Source: Polytrichum commune
Lineage: Eukaryota; Streptophyta; Polytrichopsida; Polytrichales; Polytrichaceae
DNA: 64,000 bases
Direction of reading: 5' to 3'
NCBI GenBank assembly: GCA_950295325.1
Contig: OX485808.1
Span: 18,682,527 to 18,746,526 of the forward strand
The notes under the pieces: generated by a model
What the model saw: only the letters and a program-made list of their open reading frames with translations
Databases searched by the model: none
What the model was told of the DNA's origin: nothing
Part shown: positions 11,475 through 23,159 of the stretch, in pieces
Layout of the letters: every line of letters begins with the position of its first letter
How positions within the stretch are numbered: position 1 is the first letter of the stretch
Made by a program: the position numbers and the translations under genes

Positions 11475-11839
11475 TGGTCGTGGTTCAATTGGAGCAACTC
11501 CAAGGAACGTATGGGGAGGCTAGGAAAGATGGGCCTCCCCCAAATAATATTGGTGTGATGTTGGTGAAATACAAGGATGTATTCACCAATGTGTTGCCCA
11601 AAAAAAAATTACCGCCAAGAAGTGAAAAATAACTTTGTTCAACGAGAGATTGAGCTCTTGAGTTATGTGGTGATAAATGAAGTTGGTGGACGAACATGAA
11701 GAATGTCAAGGCAATCCGAAAGGAGAATTGGCCCTTGATTCAAAAGGGCTTAGGTCATTTGTTGGCCTAGCCAATTAGTATTACAACTTCATTCGAGAGT
11801 TTTCTAAGGTTGCTAGGACCTTATTCAACTTATTGAGGA
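11475..11839 (+). pseudogene. Element C RT remnant without catalytic core
   Basis: YKDVFTNVLP (around 11570-11600) passes at 11617-11632 into FVQREIELLSYVV and then LRSFVGLAN and FIREFSKVARTLFNLL. RT motifs between these, including YxDD, are absent. A TAG interrupts the NYY position (ANxYYN) near 11777. Confidence 0.8.
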
Positions 11840-12650
11840 AAATGGCTATCCCAAGAGTGGGATGAGCCTTGTCACCAAGCCTTTGGAGGGTTCAAAAACA
11901 AGTTCTCTTCGCCGCCCGTGCTTAAGTTCGCGGACTTTGACAAACCTTTTGAGGTGCATACGGGGGCGAGTGACTTTAGCATTGGCGGATGTTGAGGCAA
12001 AATGGATGGCCATTGCATATAAGAGCATGAATCTCGATGGTTGTCCGACCTTGTCCAACTTATGCAAGAAATGGCTATCCCAAAAGTGGGATGAGCTTTG
12101 CCACCAAGTCTTTAAGGAGCTTAAGACCAAGTTTTCTTCGCCGCCCGTGCTCAAGTTTGCGAAATTTGACAAACCTTTTGAGGTGCATACGGGGGCGAGT
12201 AACTTTACCATTGGCGGATGTTGATCCAAGATGGATGCCCATTGCATATGGGAGCATTAAGCTTAAAGGTTGTCAAACCTTGTCCGACTTGTGAAAGAAA
12301 TGGCTATCCCAAGAGTGGGATGAGCCTTGCGACCAAGTCTTTGAGAAGCTTAAGAGCAAGTGACTTTACCATTGGCGGATGTTGAGGCAAGATGGATGGC
12401 CATGGCATATGAGAGCATGAAGCTCGATGGTTGTCCCACCTTGTGCGACTTGTGGAAGAAATGGCTATCCCAAGAGTGGGATGATGTTTGTCACGAGTCT
12501 TTGGGGAGCTTAACACCAAGTTCTCTTCACCGCCCGTGCTGAAGTTCGCGGAGCTTGACAAACCTTTCGAGGTGCATACGGGGGTGAATGCCTTTGCCAA
12601 TGGTGGATTATGTGTAAGATGGATGGCCATTGCATATGGGAGCATAAAGC
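11840..12650 (+). repeat. Tandem ~229-bp array at RT/RNase H junction (C, four units, one internally deleted)
   Basis: The landmark GAGGTGCATACGGGGG starts at 11951, 12180 and 12569. The 389-bp gap holds two unit starts, but the first of these lost about 68 bp (AAGAGCAAG joined to TGACTTTACC at 12360). The last unit runs into RNase H. HTGAS replaces HTDAS in every unit that keeps the site. Confidence 0.9.
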
Positions 12651-13020
12651 TCGATGGTTGTCAAAGAAGACAACCAACTCATGACAAAGAACTTCTTTGC
12701 CGTAGTGCATTGCTTGAAGATGTGGCGACATTATATGGGGTCGCACAAAGCAAAGGTCTACATGGACAACGTGTCCTAAAAGTATTTTGACATACAAGCG
12801 TAAGTGAACGCCAAGTCATTGCGGAGGCATGATAGTTTGGCGCTTATGAAGGTGGATTTGATCCACAAACCGGACCGTGGAAATGTGGTGCCGGATGCGC
12901 GAAGTAGACCGGAAGAGTTCCAAGCAATGAGAACCATCCAAACCTTGTGGCTAATGTGTGCCGGCGAAGGAAACTTGTGATGCAAGATACGGGAGGGGTA
13001 AATTAACTACCCCAAAGCAC
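12651..13020 (+). pseudogene. Element C RNase H, C-terminal part (broken)
   Basis: LDGCQRRQPTHDKELL is readable in frame 12488-12790, then a frameshift leads into the MDNVSLKYF-like segment and VDLIHKPDRGNVVPDARSRP (near 12845-12920). The catalytic Glu of KELL is retained; the first catalytic Asp is not. Confidence 0.75.
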
Positions 13021-13052
13021 AAAAGCTTTTAGGTGAGCTTCGCAAGAGCAAG

Positions 13053-14470
13053 GTGCTCAAAGAGGTTAAGTTGGTGGACGGATTGTTCAAGTGCAAACAA
13101 AGTCGGGTGTATGTGCCACAAGACAAGTTCAGGCTATCGGTTTTGAAGGAGGAATATGATAGTCCTATTGCCGGCCATAGAGGAGAAAGAAAAAGCCGTC
13201 ATAGAATGGTGTCAAAGAGGTACCATTGGCGGTGCATAAAGGAAGATATAGGCCACTTTGTGAAGGCTTGAATCAAAGTGCCAAGTGAACCGAGCCTCTC
13301 ACCAAAAGCAAGGCGGCTTCTTGCAACCGTTGCCTATCCCGTCGGCGTCATGGCATAGTATGTGCATGGACTTGATCACAAGTTTGCCGGAGTCACATGG
13401 GTATGATGCCATCTTGTTGATGGTAGAGCGGTTTGCCAAGTGGGCACACATGGTGCCGATTGTGGGAACCGCCACCGCGTTGGAGACCGCATAGCCTTTT
13501 CTCAAATGATGGTTGAAGCATCACGGGTTGCCACAAGTGATTGTGTGGGATCAAGATCCAAAGTTCACAAGTGCATTTTCAATGCATTTTTCTAGGAGGT
13601 CGTATTGAAACTAAGGTTTAGCACGACCTTGCATTCCCAAATGGATGGGAAAACAAAGCGTGTGAATGGAGTCTTGAAGCAATACTTGAGGAACTTGGTG
13701 GGGGCGGACCAAGGAGATTGGGCGGACTATGTGGGTCGAGCGGAGTGTAATTGCAATGTAGCCACGCAATTGGCTACCAAGGGGTGGTCTTTGGTGGTGG
13801 CTTATGGAGTGGATGCGCTCCAACCTATTAACCTAGCTCTCGAGGGGGCACATTCAACACTAGAGTTCAACCAAGATGGTGAGGACTTGGCCAAGGATGG
13901 TAAACAAGTTTTGGAGATGACCAAGTTGTTGGTGGAGAAAGCCCGAAGGTGCTACGGAGTGCAAATCAATGCCGGAAGACGCGAAGTGGAGTATGAGGTG
14001 GGCCAATAAGGTGTTGTTGAATGTGGACAACTTCACCTTGCCCAAAGGCCTTACTTTAAAAGTTCATGTCCAAAATTGGAGCTTCGTTTTCCATTGTGGA
14101 ACAAGTGTTCAAGGACATGTATAAGTTGGAATTACCACCGGACATCAAAGTGCATCCGACATTTCATGTCTCATTACGAAAGTCATTTTAGGACGACACC
14201 TTGTGGCCCGATCACAAGCAAGTGATTAGGCCACCTCCCGACCTTGTGGAGGTCATTTGGAACATGAGGTAGGAGGGCACCTTCAAGTGTAGGAAACCCA
14301 AGTGAAAATGAAAAAAATGTACAAAAGAGTACTTGGTGAAATGGTGAGGATACCATGAAAAAGAAACCGCTTGGGTGGCGGCAAGAGACATGGTGAACAC
14401 CAATGAATAGGTGAAGCACTTTGAAGAAACTAAGGCTAAGGATTCCAATAAAATGAAGCGTAGGCATTGA
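13053..14470 (+). pseudogene. Element C integrase and chromodomain (broken)
   Basis: Zinc-finger region 13053-13271 (ends in a TGA at the usual Cys position), first Asp segment 13285-13494 ending in the family TAG, second Asp in WDQDPKFTS (13530-13580, then a frame break), Glu in KRVNGVLKQYL within 13605-14009. The GPF-like linker and chromodomain follow to the TGA at 14468-14470. In the chromodomain, EYLVKW is followed by TGA where Arg or Lys is expected. Confidence 0.85.
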
Positions 14471-15249
14471 TGAGGACATCAATCTCCTTTAGTGGGGAGA
14501 GACGCTAGTAGCACACTTAGCTTCGAGGTTAATTATGCGACAACATGAACTTGTTCTTTGGCTTGAGGGAATAAAGTCCAAACTTTAGTGGTGCAAAGAG
14601 AAAAGTATGAGATGAGGTCCTAGTCTTGTACTTGTGCTTGGTTAATGGAAGAGGGGGAATAGACATGCCAAACTAGGTTGGGTAAGCCGAGTAATTGGGG
14701 CCATGGCTTGGAGGGGCCTTGGATAAAACCAAGAAACTTCTTAGTTGTGGGCTTGTCCGGGCGGGGACAAGGTGATGGCGCGTGCTCATAAAAGTGCTAC
14801 CCACGAGCTAATGAGAGTTGGCGCATGGGAGTCATGAACCCATGTCTCGAAAGAGCAAAGTGGGAACCGAGTCGGGCGGGACTTGGCATCACCCCCGTGC
14901 GATCGAGGCGTGGCTTAACAATGGAAAGTCATCTCGGAGTTGCAACCGAGACAACTTAGTGGAAGCGTTGAGGTCTCGCCTAGATGTGTCACGTTAGGCT
15001 AGTGGAGCCTAACGGGGGAGGCCCCAAAGGAGGGGCAACCCAAGTGAGTCCCAAAGTAGGTGGGTCTAGTATAGGTTAGGTCCTTGGATGGGAGATCCAA
15101 GGTCGCTAACGGACCACCTAGGAACGACACCTTTGGGACCATGCCAAATTTAAAGATGCATTGTGGGGGTCGCGCCCTAAGGTAAACACAATGCCGCACC
15201 ATAGAGGATGGCAACTTGAGAATTGGTGTGCCGACTATGAGTATAGTCG
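14471..15249 (+). other. Element C 3' non-coding region
   Basis: Conserved non-coding tail with hairpins such as GTTAGGCT/AGCCTAAC (14994-15014). Relative to the other copies about 20 bp just before the PPT are missing. Confidence 0.7.
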
Positions 15250-15261
15250 ATGAGGGGTGAG
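15250..15261 (+). other. Polypurine tract of element C (variant)
   Basis: ATGAGGGGTGAG abuts the 3' LTR. A deletion has shortened the usual GGTGGGGGTGAG, probably after insertion. Confidence 0.65.
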
Positions 15262-16234
15262 TGTCGCGCACCTCTCCATGAGGAGTGCCCGAAACACCAT
15301 GGGCACAAGGGGGACCCCGGAGTGACACCCGGGACTTGTGGCGCCGTTGGTGAGAGGGCCCAAGTGATCCTAGTGTGGGTGAGGGCCCTGGGCGTTGGGA
15401 ACGCCTCCCACCCACAAAGACTAGGAGGCATGAAAGTGAGGCCATGAGCTATGCGTAGCTCATGGCGTGGTGATTCTAGAATGCTCAAGATCACCTCAAT
15501 CGGAGGTGTGAGCTAGGAGTTATGGCCATTTGAGTGGGGTGCTGTCCTGGGACAGCGCCCAGGTACAGCAGTGCCTGGGAGTGATTCCCGGGACTGCCAA
15601 GGTTCAAACAGGCATAACTTCCTCAAGACTTGCCCGAATGGGGCAAGCGAGGAGTCCATCGGCATGTACGTGAAGCGTAGATGAGGATGGAGTGGTTGGT
15701 TGTGATGATCAGACATCATACAAGGAAGTTATGATGGTCTGAAGCTGCTGGGGGGGTTCTAGGCCCAGTAGCTAAGGGAAAACGTCCACTTGGCCCCAAC
15801 TCTTGGTAGAGAGACAAGAGGTTGGTTGGCGGTGGGGTAGGGGCTCCGTGTAGAGTCCTAGAGGCTTATATGGGTGAGGTGGTGTGGCATCACCCACCTG
15901 AGGCCGAACGGCACGGCCTCCATGGGTTTTGGCCCATTGTGGGGCCATAGTTGCCTAGTATGGTTCGGGTTGTTGTAGTGTTGCTCCGGCAACGCGATGA
16001 TCAACATAGGATTGGACTTCCATGGATGGAAGTCCACATTGGGGAAATGGGTTACCGATTAAGGGGTGAGTCCCGAAAGCAAAGTAGGAGGGTTGGTTCC
16101 CTCCTATGAACTATTGGTCCGGGGTAAGAGGAGCTATCCATTAGCATGGCGGAATGCGAAGGGTTAGCGCTCGTAACCTTTGCTAGAATTGAAAATTGGC
16201 AAGATTATTAAGGGACCTAGCAAGGGTTGCGACA
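15262..16234 (+). repeat. Element C 3' LTR (973 bp)
   Basis: Partner of 9196-10168. It ends GGGTTGCGACA and is followed by the ACTAT target duplication and the rest of solo LTR 1. Confidence 0.95.
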
Positions 16235-16239
16235 ACTAT

Positions 16240-16924
16240 GGCCTCACAATGGGCCAATGCCCAGGGAGGCCGTGCCGTTCGGCCTCGGGTGGGTGAGGCC
16301 ACACCACCTCACCCATATAAGCCTCTAGGACTTCACGCGGGGCCCCTACCCCACCGTCAACCAACCTCTTGTCTCTCTACCAAGAGTTGGGGCCAAGTGG
16401 ACATTTTCCCTTAGCTGCTGGGCCTAGAACCCCCCCAGCAGCTTCAGACCATCATAACTTCCTTGTATGATGTCTGATCATAACAACCAACCACTCCATC
16501 CTCATCTACGCTTCACGTAGATGCCGATGGACTCCTCACTTGCCCCATTCGGGCGAGTATTGAGGAAGTTATGCCTGTTTGAACCTTGGCAGTCCCGGGA
16601 ATCCCTCCCAGGCACTGCTGTACCAGGGCGCTGTCCCGGGACAGCGCCCCACTCAAATGGCCATAACTCCTAGCTCACACCTCCGATTGAGGTGATCTTG
16701 AGCATTCTAGAATCACCACGCCATGAGCTACGCATAGCTCATGGCCTTACCCTCATGCCTCCTAGTCTCTGTGGGTGGGACGCGTTCCCAACGCCCGGGG
16801 CCCTCACCCACACTAGGATCACTTGGGCCCTCTCACCAATGGCGCCACAAGTCCCGGGTGTCACTCCGGGGTCCCCCTTGTGCCCATGGTGTTTCGGGCA
16901 CTCCTCATGGAGAGGTGCGCGACA
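16240..16924 (-). repeat. Solo LTR 1, right part
   Basis: Resumes where 9195 stopped and ends GTGCGCGACA at 16924, followed by CAACT and the RNase H of B. Confidence 0.9.
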
Positions 16925-16929
16925 CAACT

Positions 16930-17660
16930 AGTGTCGCCACATCTTCAAGCAATACACTACACAAAGAAGTTCTTTGTCATGAGTTGGTTGTCTTCTTTGA
17001 CAACCATCGAGCTACATGCTCGCATATGCAATGGCCATCCATCTTACACATAATCCACCATTGGCAAAATCATTCACCCCCATATGCACCTCAAAAGGTT
17101 TGTCAAGCTCCGTGAACTTGAGCACGGGCGGCGAAGAGAACTTGGTCTTAAGCTCCCCAAAGACTCGTGACAAACATCATCCCACTCTTGGAATAGCCAT
17201 TTCTTCCACAAGTCGCACAAGGTGGGACAACCATCGAGCTTCATGCTCTCATATGCCATGGCCATCCATCTCGCCTCAACATCCGCCAATGGTAAAGTCA
17301 CTCGCCCCCGTATGCACCTCAAAAGGTTTGTCAAACTCCGCGAACTTGAGCACGGGCGGCGAAGAGAACTTGCTCTTAAGCTTCTCAGAGACATGGTGGC
17401 AAGGCCCATCCCACTCTTGGGATAGCCATTTCTTTCACAAGTCGCACAAGGTTTGACAACCTTTAAGCTTAATGCTTCCATATGCAATGGCCACCCATCT
17501 TGCATCATCAACATCCGCTAATAGTAAAGTCACTCGCCCCCATATGTACCTCAAAAGGTTTGTCAAGCTCCGGGAACTTGACCACGGGTGGCAAAGACAA
17601 CTTTGTATTAAGCTCCCCACAGACTTGGGGACAAGGCTCATCCCACTCTTAGGATAGCCA
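16930..17660 (-). repeat. Element B RNase H start and three-unit ~229-bp array
   Basis: The first 60 bp are the QRRQPTHDKELL segment of RNase H. The array landmark (x)ATATGCACC/GTATGCACC lies at 17081, 17310 and 17541 (spacings 229 and 231). The middle unit is the best preserved, with SSPPVLKF-like and FEVHTGAS sequence on the minus strand; the right unit is more diverged. Confidence 0.85.
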
Positions 17661-18440
17661 TTTTTTTTTTTTAATATTTTTTTCAACAAATTGACTAAGG
17701 TCCTAGCAACCTTAGAAAACCTCGAATGAAATGGTGGTAGCAGTTGGCTAGGCTAACAAATGACCTAACTTAGCCGTTTTTTTGAATCAAAGACCAATTC
17801 TCCTCTTGGATTGCTTTGACATTTTTCATGTTCTTCCACCAACTTCCTTTGTCACCACATACCTCAAAAACTCAATATCTTGTTGAGCAAAGTTGTTTTT
17901 CACTCCTTGGCGGTAACTCTTTGGGCAACACATTGGTGAATACATCCTTGTATCTCACCAACATCCCACCAAACGGTTTAGGGGAGGCCCATCTTTCCTA
18001 GCCTCCCCATAAGTTCTTTGGAATTGCTCCAATTGAACTCCAACCATTATGTTTTCCATTTTGCATTTGGTCCATTAAGACCAAATTCAACTTGGATCCT
18101 CCTACCATAGGACTCCTTGTCAATTTCAACTTCATCTCCTTGCTATTATGACACATCATAATGCATTGCAAACACCCGGCTTGCACCTCACATCTATCAT
18201 GTGAGTTTCAAAGAAGGCGGCCTTCACAATGACATGCATTTCATCTATTTCACATGGTGTGAAATTTTGACAAAAATCCAATGTCCCACATTGAAAGGTT
18301 ACATGCATCGCGGCTTCCTTTGCTTCATGCGGTTCGCCCTTTGCAAACCGCACCTTGGTGGGCTTGCCCGCTCTATGCGTTGACAAGCCCCAACCCCCTT
18401 ATGAGCTTTGGGCTCATGAAAGAGTCCATTGCCTCTTTGT
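17661..18440 (-). pseudogene. Element B RT remnant and protease-like region
   Basis: Minus strand: protease body 18156-18386 (KPTKVRFAKGEPHEAKEAAM), MVGGSKLNLVLMDQMQ near 18080, then the RT lead-in joined at 17890-17912 to AQQDIEFLRYVV. Same core-less RT junction as in A and C. The protease motif is VDKEAMDSF in place of VDTGAxHxF. Confidence 0.75.
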
Positions 18441-18489
18441 CAACTCATGAGACATATCTCCCATTCATTTGAACCTCAAGGTATACATG

Positions 18490-18850
18490 ACTTGGCCTTG
18501 GCTTAAGGCTACTAGCCTTGGCCACAAAGCCACCATCTAATTCTCCGTCCACCGCAACAATATGTTTTGGCTCGGTCCGCAAAGCCAACTTTTAACATTT
18601 CGTCCGTGGGACGAATTGGTTTAGTGCCACAAAAGCAATTTCCAATAATTTGTCCACAAAACAAACATGTTTTCCCTTGATAGCACAAAGCCACCTTCCC
18701 ACACTCCGTATGCGGCACGAACATGAATTGCCTTGGTAGGACAAACCCACCTTCCAACATTCCGTCCGCGGCATGAGTATGATTTGCCTTGGAAGCATAA
18801 AGCCACCTTTCAACATTCCGTTAGCGGCACCAACATATTTTGCCTAAGTA
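18490..18850 (-). repeat. Nucleocapsid-region tandem repeats of element B
   Basis: About six minus-strand units of 52-60 bp with the core TGCCGCGGACGGAATGTT and variants, separated by a CCAAGGCAAA-type segment. They encode Cys/Arg/Gly-rich peptides (for example CRGRNVGRW) in shifting frames. The position between gag and protease suggests derivation from CCHC zinc knuckles; spacing no longer fits CX2CX4HX4C. Confidence 0.7.
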
Positions 18851-19490
18851 AAATGAACCAAACAATTTGCACTCATTTCTTTGGGACCAACTTTGGCTAA
18901 AGCCACTTGTGGTGATGCGCCGTCGAACTTATCTTTGGGACCATTGGCTTCAATGCTCTTGCAAACTTGATGGTCCCCACCGTGTCCTCAAGAAGCCTTG
19001 GGGACTTAAACAAGGCATCCACCACCCGCTTTTAAAACCCCACCTAAAAGGATGCATTTCTTAGAAAGCTCGTCCGTTTTAGGTGTATCCTTCATTTGTG
19101 CGTTTGAATAGCGCACATGGGCCTTAAGAGGCCCCGGGTGCCTCATTAGCACCAAATTCATTCCAACATCAATACCTTCCAAGCATTTCGAATTGGAATT
19201 TCAATCCAACATTAATGCCCTCCAAGGTTTTGGGTGCTTTCGGTATTCTAGGCCCCAAATGTTTTTTGAGGTTTGCGGGAGCCCTTTTCAAAGCACTCCT
19301 CCATTTTCCTTACCAAATCCACCCTCATGCCCACCATTGTCATTTGAACCAATGGTATGGTCAAATTCCACTTGCACATGATCCTTGTTCCAATTTGAGC
19401 CTCACAACCTTTTGGAAACCCCGGGCTCACCATCATAACCCGCATTTTTGATACCCATGTTTCCCTCAAAGTGCGAGCTCAAAACTTGGA
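18851..19490 (-). pseudogene. Element B gag remnant
   Basis: Minus-strand family gag with DELSKKCILLGG-like sequence near 19045-19075 and the N-terminal MCKWNLTIPLVQMTMVGMRV near 19320-19380. Frameshifted and stop-containing. Confidence 0.65.
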
Positions 19491-19495
19491 ACCCT

Positions 19496-19507
19496 GCTCT
19501 GATACCA
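19496..19507 (-). other. Primer binding site of element B (tRNA-iMet)
   Basis: Minus-strand TGGTATCAGAGC next to the 5' LTR starting at 19510. Confidence 0.95.
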
Positions 19508-19509
19508 AG

Positions 19510-20483
19510 TGTCGCAACCCTTGCTAGGTCCCTTAATAATCTTGCCAATTTTCAATTCTAGCAAAGGTTACGAGTCGCTAACCCTTCGCATTCCGCCATG
19601 CTAATGGATAGCTCCTCTTACCCCGGACCAATAGTTCATAGGAGGGAACCAACCCTCCTACTTTGCTTTCGGGACTCACCCCTTAATCGGTAACCCATTT
19701 CCCCAATGTGGACTTCCATTCATGGAAGTCCAATCCTATGTTGATCATCGCATTGCCGGAGCAACACTACAACAACCCGAACCATACTAGGCAACTATGG
19801 CCTCACAATAGGCCAAAGCCCATGGAGGCCTTGCCGTTCGGCCTCGGGTGGGTGAGGCCACACCACCTCACCCATATAAGCCTCTAGGACTCTACACGGA
19901 GCCCCTACCCCACCGTCAACCAACCTCTTGTCTCTCTACCAAGAGTTGGGGCCAAGTGGACATTTTCCCTTAGCTGCTGGGCCTAGAACCCCCCCAGCAG
20001 CTTCAGACCATCATAACTTCCTTGTATGATGTCTGATCATAACAACCAACCACTCCATCCTCATCTACGCTTCACGTAGATGCCGATGGACTCCTCACTT
20101 GCTCCATTCGAGCAAGTCTTGAGGAAGTTATGCCTGTTTGAACCTTGGCAGTCCCGGGAATCCCTCCCAGGCACTGCTGTACCAGGGCGCTGTCCCGGGA
20201 CAGCGCCCCACTCAAATGGCCATAACTCCTAGCTCACACCTCCGATTGAGGTGATCTTGAGCATTCTAGAATCACCACGCCATGAGCTACACATAGCTCA
20301 TGGCCTTGCCCTTGTGCCTCCTAGTCTCCGTGGGTGGGAGGCGTTCCCAACGCCCGGGGCCCTCACCCACACTAGGATCACTTGGGCCCTCTCACCAACG
20401 GCGCCACAAGTCCCGGGTGTCACTCCGGGGTCCCCCTTGTGCCCATGGTGTTTCGGGCACTCCTCATGGAGAGGTGCGCGACA
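19510..20483 (-). repeat. Element B 5' LTR (974 bp)
   Basis: Complete minus-oriented LTR. It carries the T:A version of the conserved stem (ACTTGCTC at 20097-20104, GAGCAAGT at 20110-20117) where most copies have C:G. Followed by gag of plus element D. Confidence 0.95.
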
Positions 20484-21158
20484 AGTGGCTTTAGACAAAG
20501 TAGGTCCCAAAGAAATGAGTGCAAATTGTTTGGTCCATTTTACTTAGGCAAAACATGTTGGTGCCGCGGACGGAATGTTGGGAGGTGGGTTTGTCCTACC
20601 AAGGCAATTAATGTTCGTGTCGCGGACGGAGTGTGGGAAGGTGGCTTTGTGCTACCAAGGCAAAACATGTTTGTTTTACGGACAAACTATTAGAAATTGG
20701 TTTTGTGGCACCAAACCAATTTGTCCCGCGGACGAAATGTTTAAAGTTGGTTTTGCGGACCAAGCCAAGCCAAGTTGCCGAGGACCGAATGTAAGACGAT
20801 GGCATTGTGGCCAAGGCTAGTAGCCTTAAGCCAAGGCCAACTATTTTATATCTTGAGGCTCAAATGAATGGGACAAACGTCTAATGGGTTGACAAAGAGG
20901 CAAGCCATGCCTTCTTGAGCCCAAAACTCATAAGGGAGTTGGGGCTTGCCGGTTGGTAGAGCAGGCAAGCCCCCCAAGGTGCGGTTTGGAAAGGGCAAAC
21001 CGCATGAGACAAAGGAGGCCGCGATGCATGTAACCTTTCAATGTGGGACATTGGATTTTTGTCAAAATTTCACACCAAGTGAAATAGATGAAATGCATGT
21101 CATTGTGAAGGCCACCTGCTTTGAAACTCACATGATAGATGTGAGGTGCAAGCCGGTG
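20484..21158 (+). pseudogene. Element D nucleocapsid repeats and protease start (broken)
   Basis: 20540-20830 holds about five 52-60-bp Cys-rich units (TGCCGCGGACGGAATGTT core). 20870-21158 is the protease region with VDKEASHAF, KPPKVRFGKGKPHETKEAAM and CQNFTPSEIDEMHVIVKA. It is cut after the codons for RCKPV by the 5' LTR of element E. Confidence 0.75.
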
Positions 21159-22130
21159 TGTCGCGCACCTCTCCATGAGGAGTGCCCGAAACACCATGGG
21201 CACAAGGGGGACCCCGGAGTGACACCCGGGACTTGTGGCGCCGTTGGTGAGAGGGCCCAAGTGATCCTAGTGTGGGTGAGGGCCCCGGGCGTTGGGAACG
21301 CCTCCCACCCACGAAGACTAGGAGGCACAAGGGTAAGGCCATGAGTTATGCGTAGCTCATGGCGTGGTGATTCTAGATAGCTCAAGAACACCTCAATCGG
21401 AGGTGTGAGCTAGGAGTTATGGCCATTTGAGTGGGGCGCTGTCCCGGGACAGCGCCCTGGTACAGCAGTGCCTGGGAGTGATTCCCGGGACTGCAAAGGT
21501 TCAAACAGGCATAACTTCCTCAATACTTGCCCGAATGGGGCAAGTGAGGAGTCCATCAGCATCTACGTGAAGCGTAGATGAAGATGGAGTGGTTGGTTGT
21601 TATGATCAGACATCATACAAGGAAGTTATGATGGTCTGAAGCTGCTGGGGGGTTCTAGGCCCAGCAGCTAAAGGAAAATGTCCACTTGGCCCCAACTCTT
21701 GTGAGAGAGACAAGAGGTTGGTTGACGGTGGGGTAGGGGCCCCGCGTGAAGTCCTAGAGGCTTATATGGGTGAGGTGGTGTGGCCTCACCCACCCGAGGC
21801 CGAACGGCAAGGCCTCCATGGGCTTTGGCCTATTGTGAGGCCATAGTTGCCTAGTATGGTTCGGGTTGTTGTAGTGTTGCTCCGGCAACGCGATGATCAA
21901 CATAGGATTGGACTTCCATGGATGGAAGTCCACATTGGGGAAATGGGTTACCGATTAAGGGGTGAGTCCCGAAAGCAAAGTAGGAGGGTTGGTTCCCTCC
22001 TATGAACTATTGGTCCGGGGTAAGAGGAGCTATCCATTAGCATGGCGGAATGCGAAGGGTTAGCGCTCGTAACCTTTGCTAGAAACGAAAATTGGCAAGA
22101 TTATTAAGGGACCTAGCAAGGGTTGCGACA
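21159..22130 (+). repeat. Element E 5' LTR (972 bp)
   Basis: TGTCGCGCACC to GGGTTGCGACA. It contains the C:G form of the covarying hairpin (ACTTGCCC 21525-21532, GGGCAAGT 21538-21545). Confidence 0.95.
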
Positions 22131-22132
22131 CG

Positions 22133-22144
22133 TGGTATCAGAGC
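22133..22144 (+). other. Primer binding site of element E (tRNA-iMet)
   Basis: TGGTATCAGAGC, two bases (CG) after the LTR. Confidence 0.95.
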
Positions 22145-22170
22145 AGGGTTCCAAGTTTTGAGCTCGCACT

Positions 22171-22790
22171 TTGAGGGAAACATGGCTATCAAAAATGCGG
22201 GTTATGATGGTGAGCCCGGGGTTTCCAAAAGGTTGTGAGGCTCAAATTGGAACAAGGATCATGTGCAAGTGGAATTTGACCATACCATTGGTTCTAATGA
22301 CAATGGTGGGCATGAGGGTGAATTTGGTAAGGAAAATGGAGGAGTGCTTTGAAAAGGGCTCCCTCAAACCTCAAAAAAACATTTGGGGCCTAGAATACCG
22401 AAAGGACCCAAAACCTTGGAGGGCATTAATGTTGGATTGAAATTCCAATTCGAAATGCTTGGAAGGTATTGATGTTGGAATGAATTTGGTGTTAATGAGG
22501 CACCCGGGGCTTCTTAAGGCCTATGTGCGCTATTCAAACGCACAAATGAAGGATACACCTAAAACGGACGAGCTTTCTAAGAAATGCATCGTTTTAGGTG
22601 GGGTTTTAAAAGCGGGTGGTGGATGCCTTGTTTAAGTCCCCAAGGCTTCTTGAGGACATGGTGGGGACCATCAAATTTGCAAGAGCATTGAAGCCGATGG
22701 TCCCAAAAAGAAGTTTGGCGGCGCATCACCACAAGTGGCTTTAGCCAAATTAGGTCCCAAAGAAATGAGTGCAAATTGTTTGGTCCATTT
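22171..22790 (+). pseudogene. Element E gag remnant
   Basis: The N-terminal frame 22171-22440 (89 codons, with MCKWNLTIPLVLMTMVGMRV) is intact, then stops interrupt. The downstream KTDELSKKCIVLGG segment (22560-22605) and the MVGTIKFARALKPMVPK-like segment (22660-22715) are in different frames. No complete Gag. Confidence 0.7.
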
Positions 22791-22799
22791 TACTTAGGC

Positions 22800-23140
22800 A
22801 AAACATGTTGGTGCCGCGGACGGAATGTTGAAAGGTGGCTTTATGCTTCCAAAGCAAATCATACTTGTGCCGCGGACGGAATGTTGGGAGGTGGGTTTGT
22901 CCTACCAAGGCAATTCATGTTCGTGCCGCGGACGGAGTGTGGGAAGGTGGCTTTGTGCTACCAAGGCAAAACATGTTTGTTTTGTGGACAAACTATTAGA
23001 AATTGGTTTTGTGGCACCAAACCAATTTGTCCCGCGGACGAAATGTTTAAAGTTGGCTTTGCGGACCAAGCCAAGCCAAGTTGCCGAGGACCGAATGTAA
23101 GACGATGGCATTGTGGCCTAGGCTAGTAGCCTTTAGCCAA
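22800..23140 (+). repeat. Nucleocapsid tandem repeats of element E (about six units, 52-57 bp)
   Basis: Repeat cores at about 22813, 22869, 22925, 22983, 23031 and 23083. Two overlapping open frames run through it (22776-23126 and 22825-23100), giving KTCWCRGRNVERWLC in one. The Cys-x-Cys...Cys pattern and the place after gag suggest multiplied zinc knuckles. Confidence 0.75.
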
Positions 23141-23159
23141 GGCCAAGTCTTTTGTACCT

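Larger units (their letters stand above)
9196..16234 (+). mobile_element. Element C: complete 7,039-bp copy inside a solo LTR
   Basis: 5' LTR 9196-10168, internal 10169-15261, 3' LTR 15262-16234, flanked by a perfect ACTAT duplication (9191-9195, 16235-16239). The LTRs differ at about a dozen sites by eye, so C is older than E or W. It lies antiparallel to the LTR it split, producing inverted LTR sequences at each end. Confidence 0.95.
343..20483 (-). mobile_element. Element B: old minus-strand chromovirus copy, split by three insertions
   Basis: Surviving pieces are 343-1733, 8758-8906 and 16930-19509 (internal) and 19510-20483 (5' LTR). Read on the minus strand they form one colinear element: gag, protease, RT remnant, RNase H, integrase, start of the chromodomain. 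The breaks are the S LTR at 342/343, complete element A (TSD ACATT), and a solo LTR (flanks GAACT/CAACT). The 3' LTR lies left of the window. B itself sits in the gag region of plus element D; its right target flank is AGTGG at 20484-20488. Continuity across each break was judged by matching the flanks to uninterrupted copies such as 5090-5300. Confidence 0.85.
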
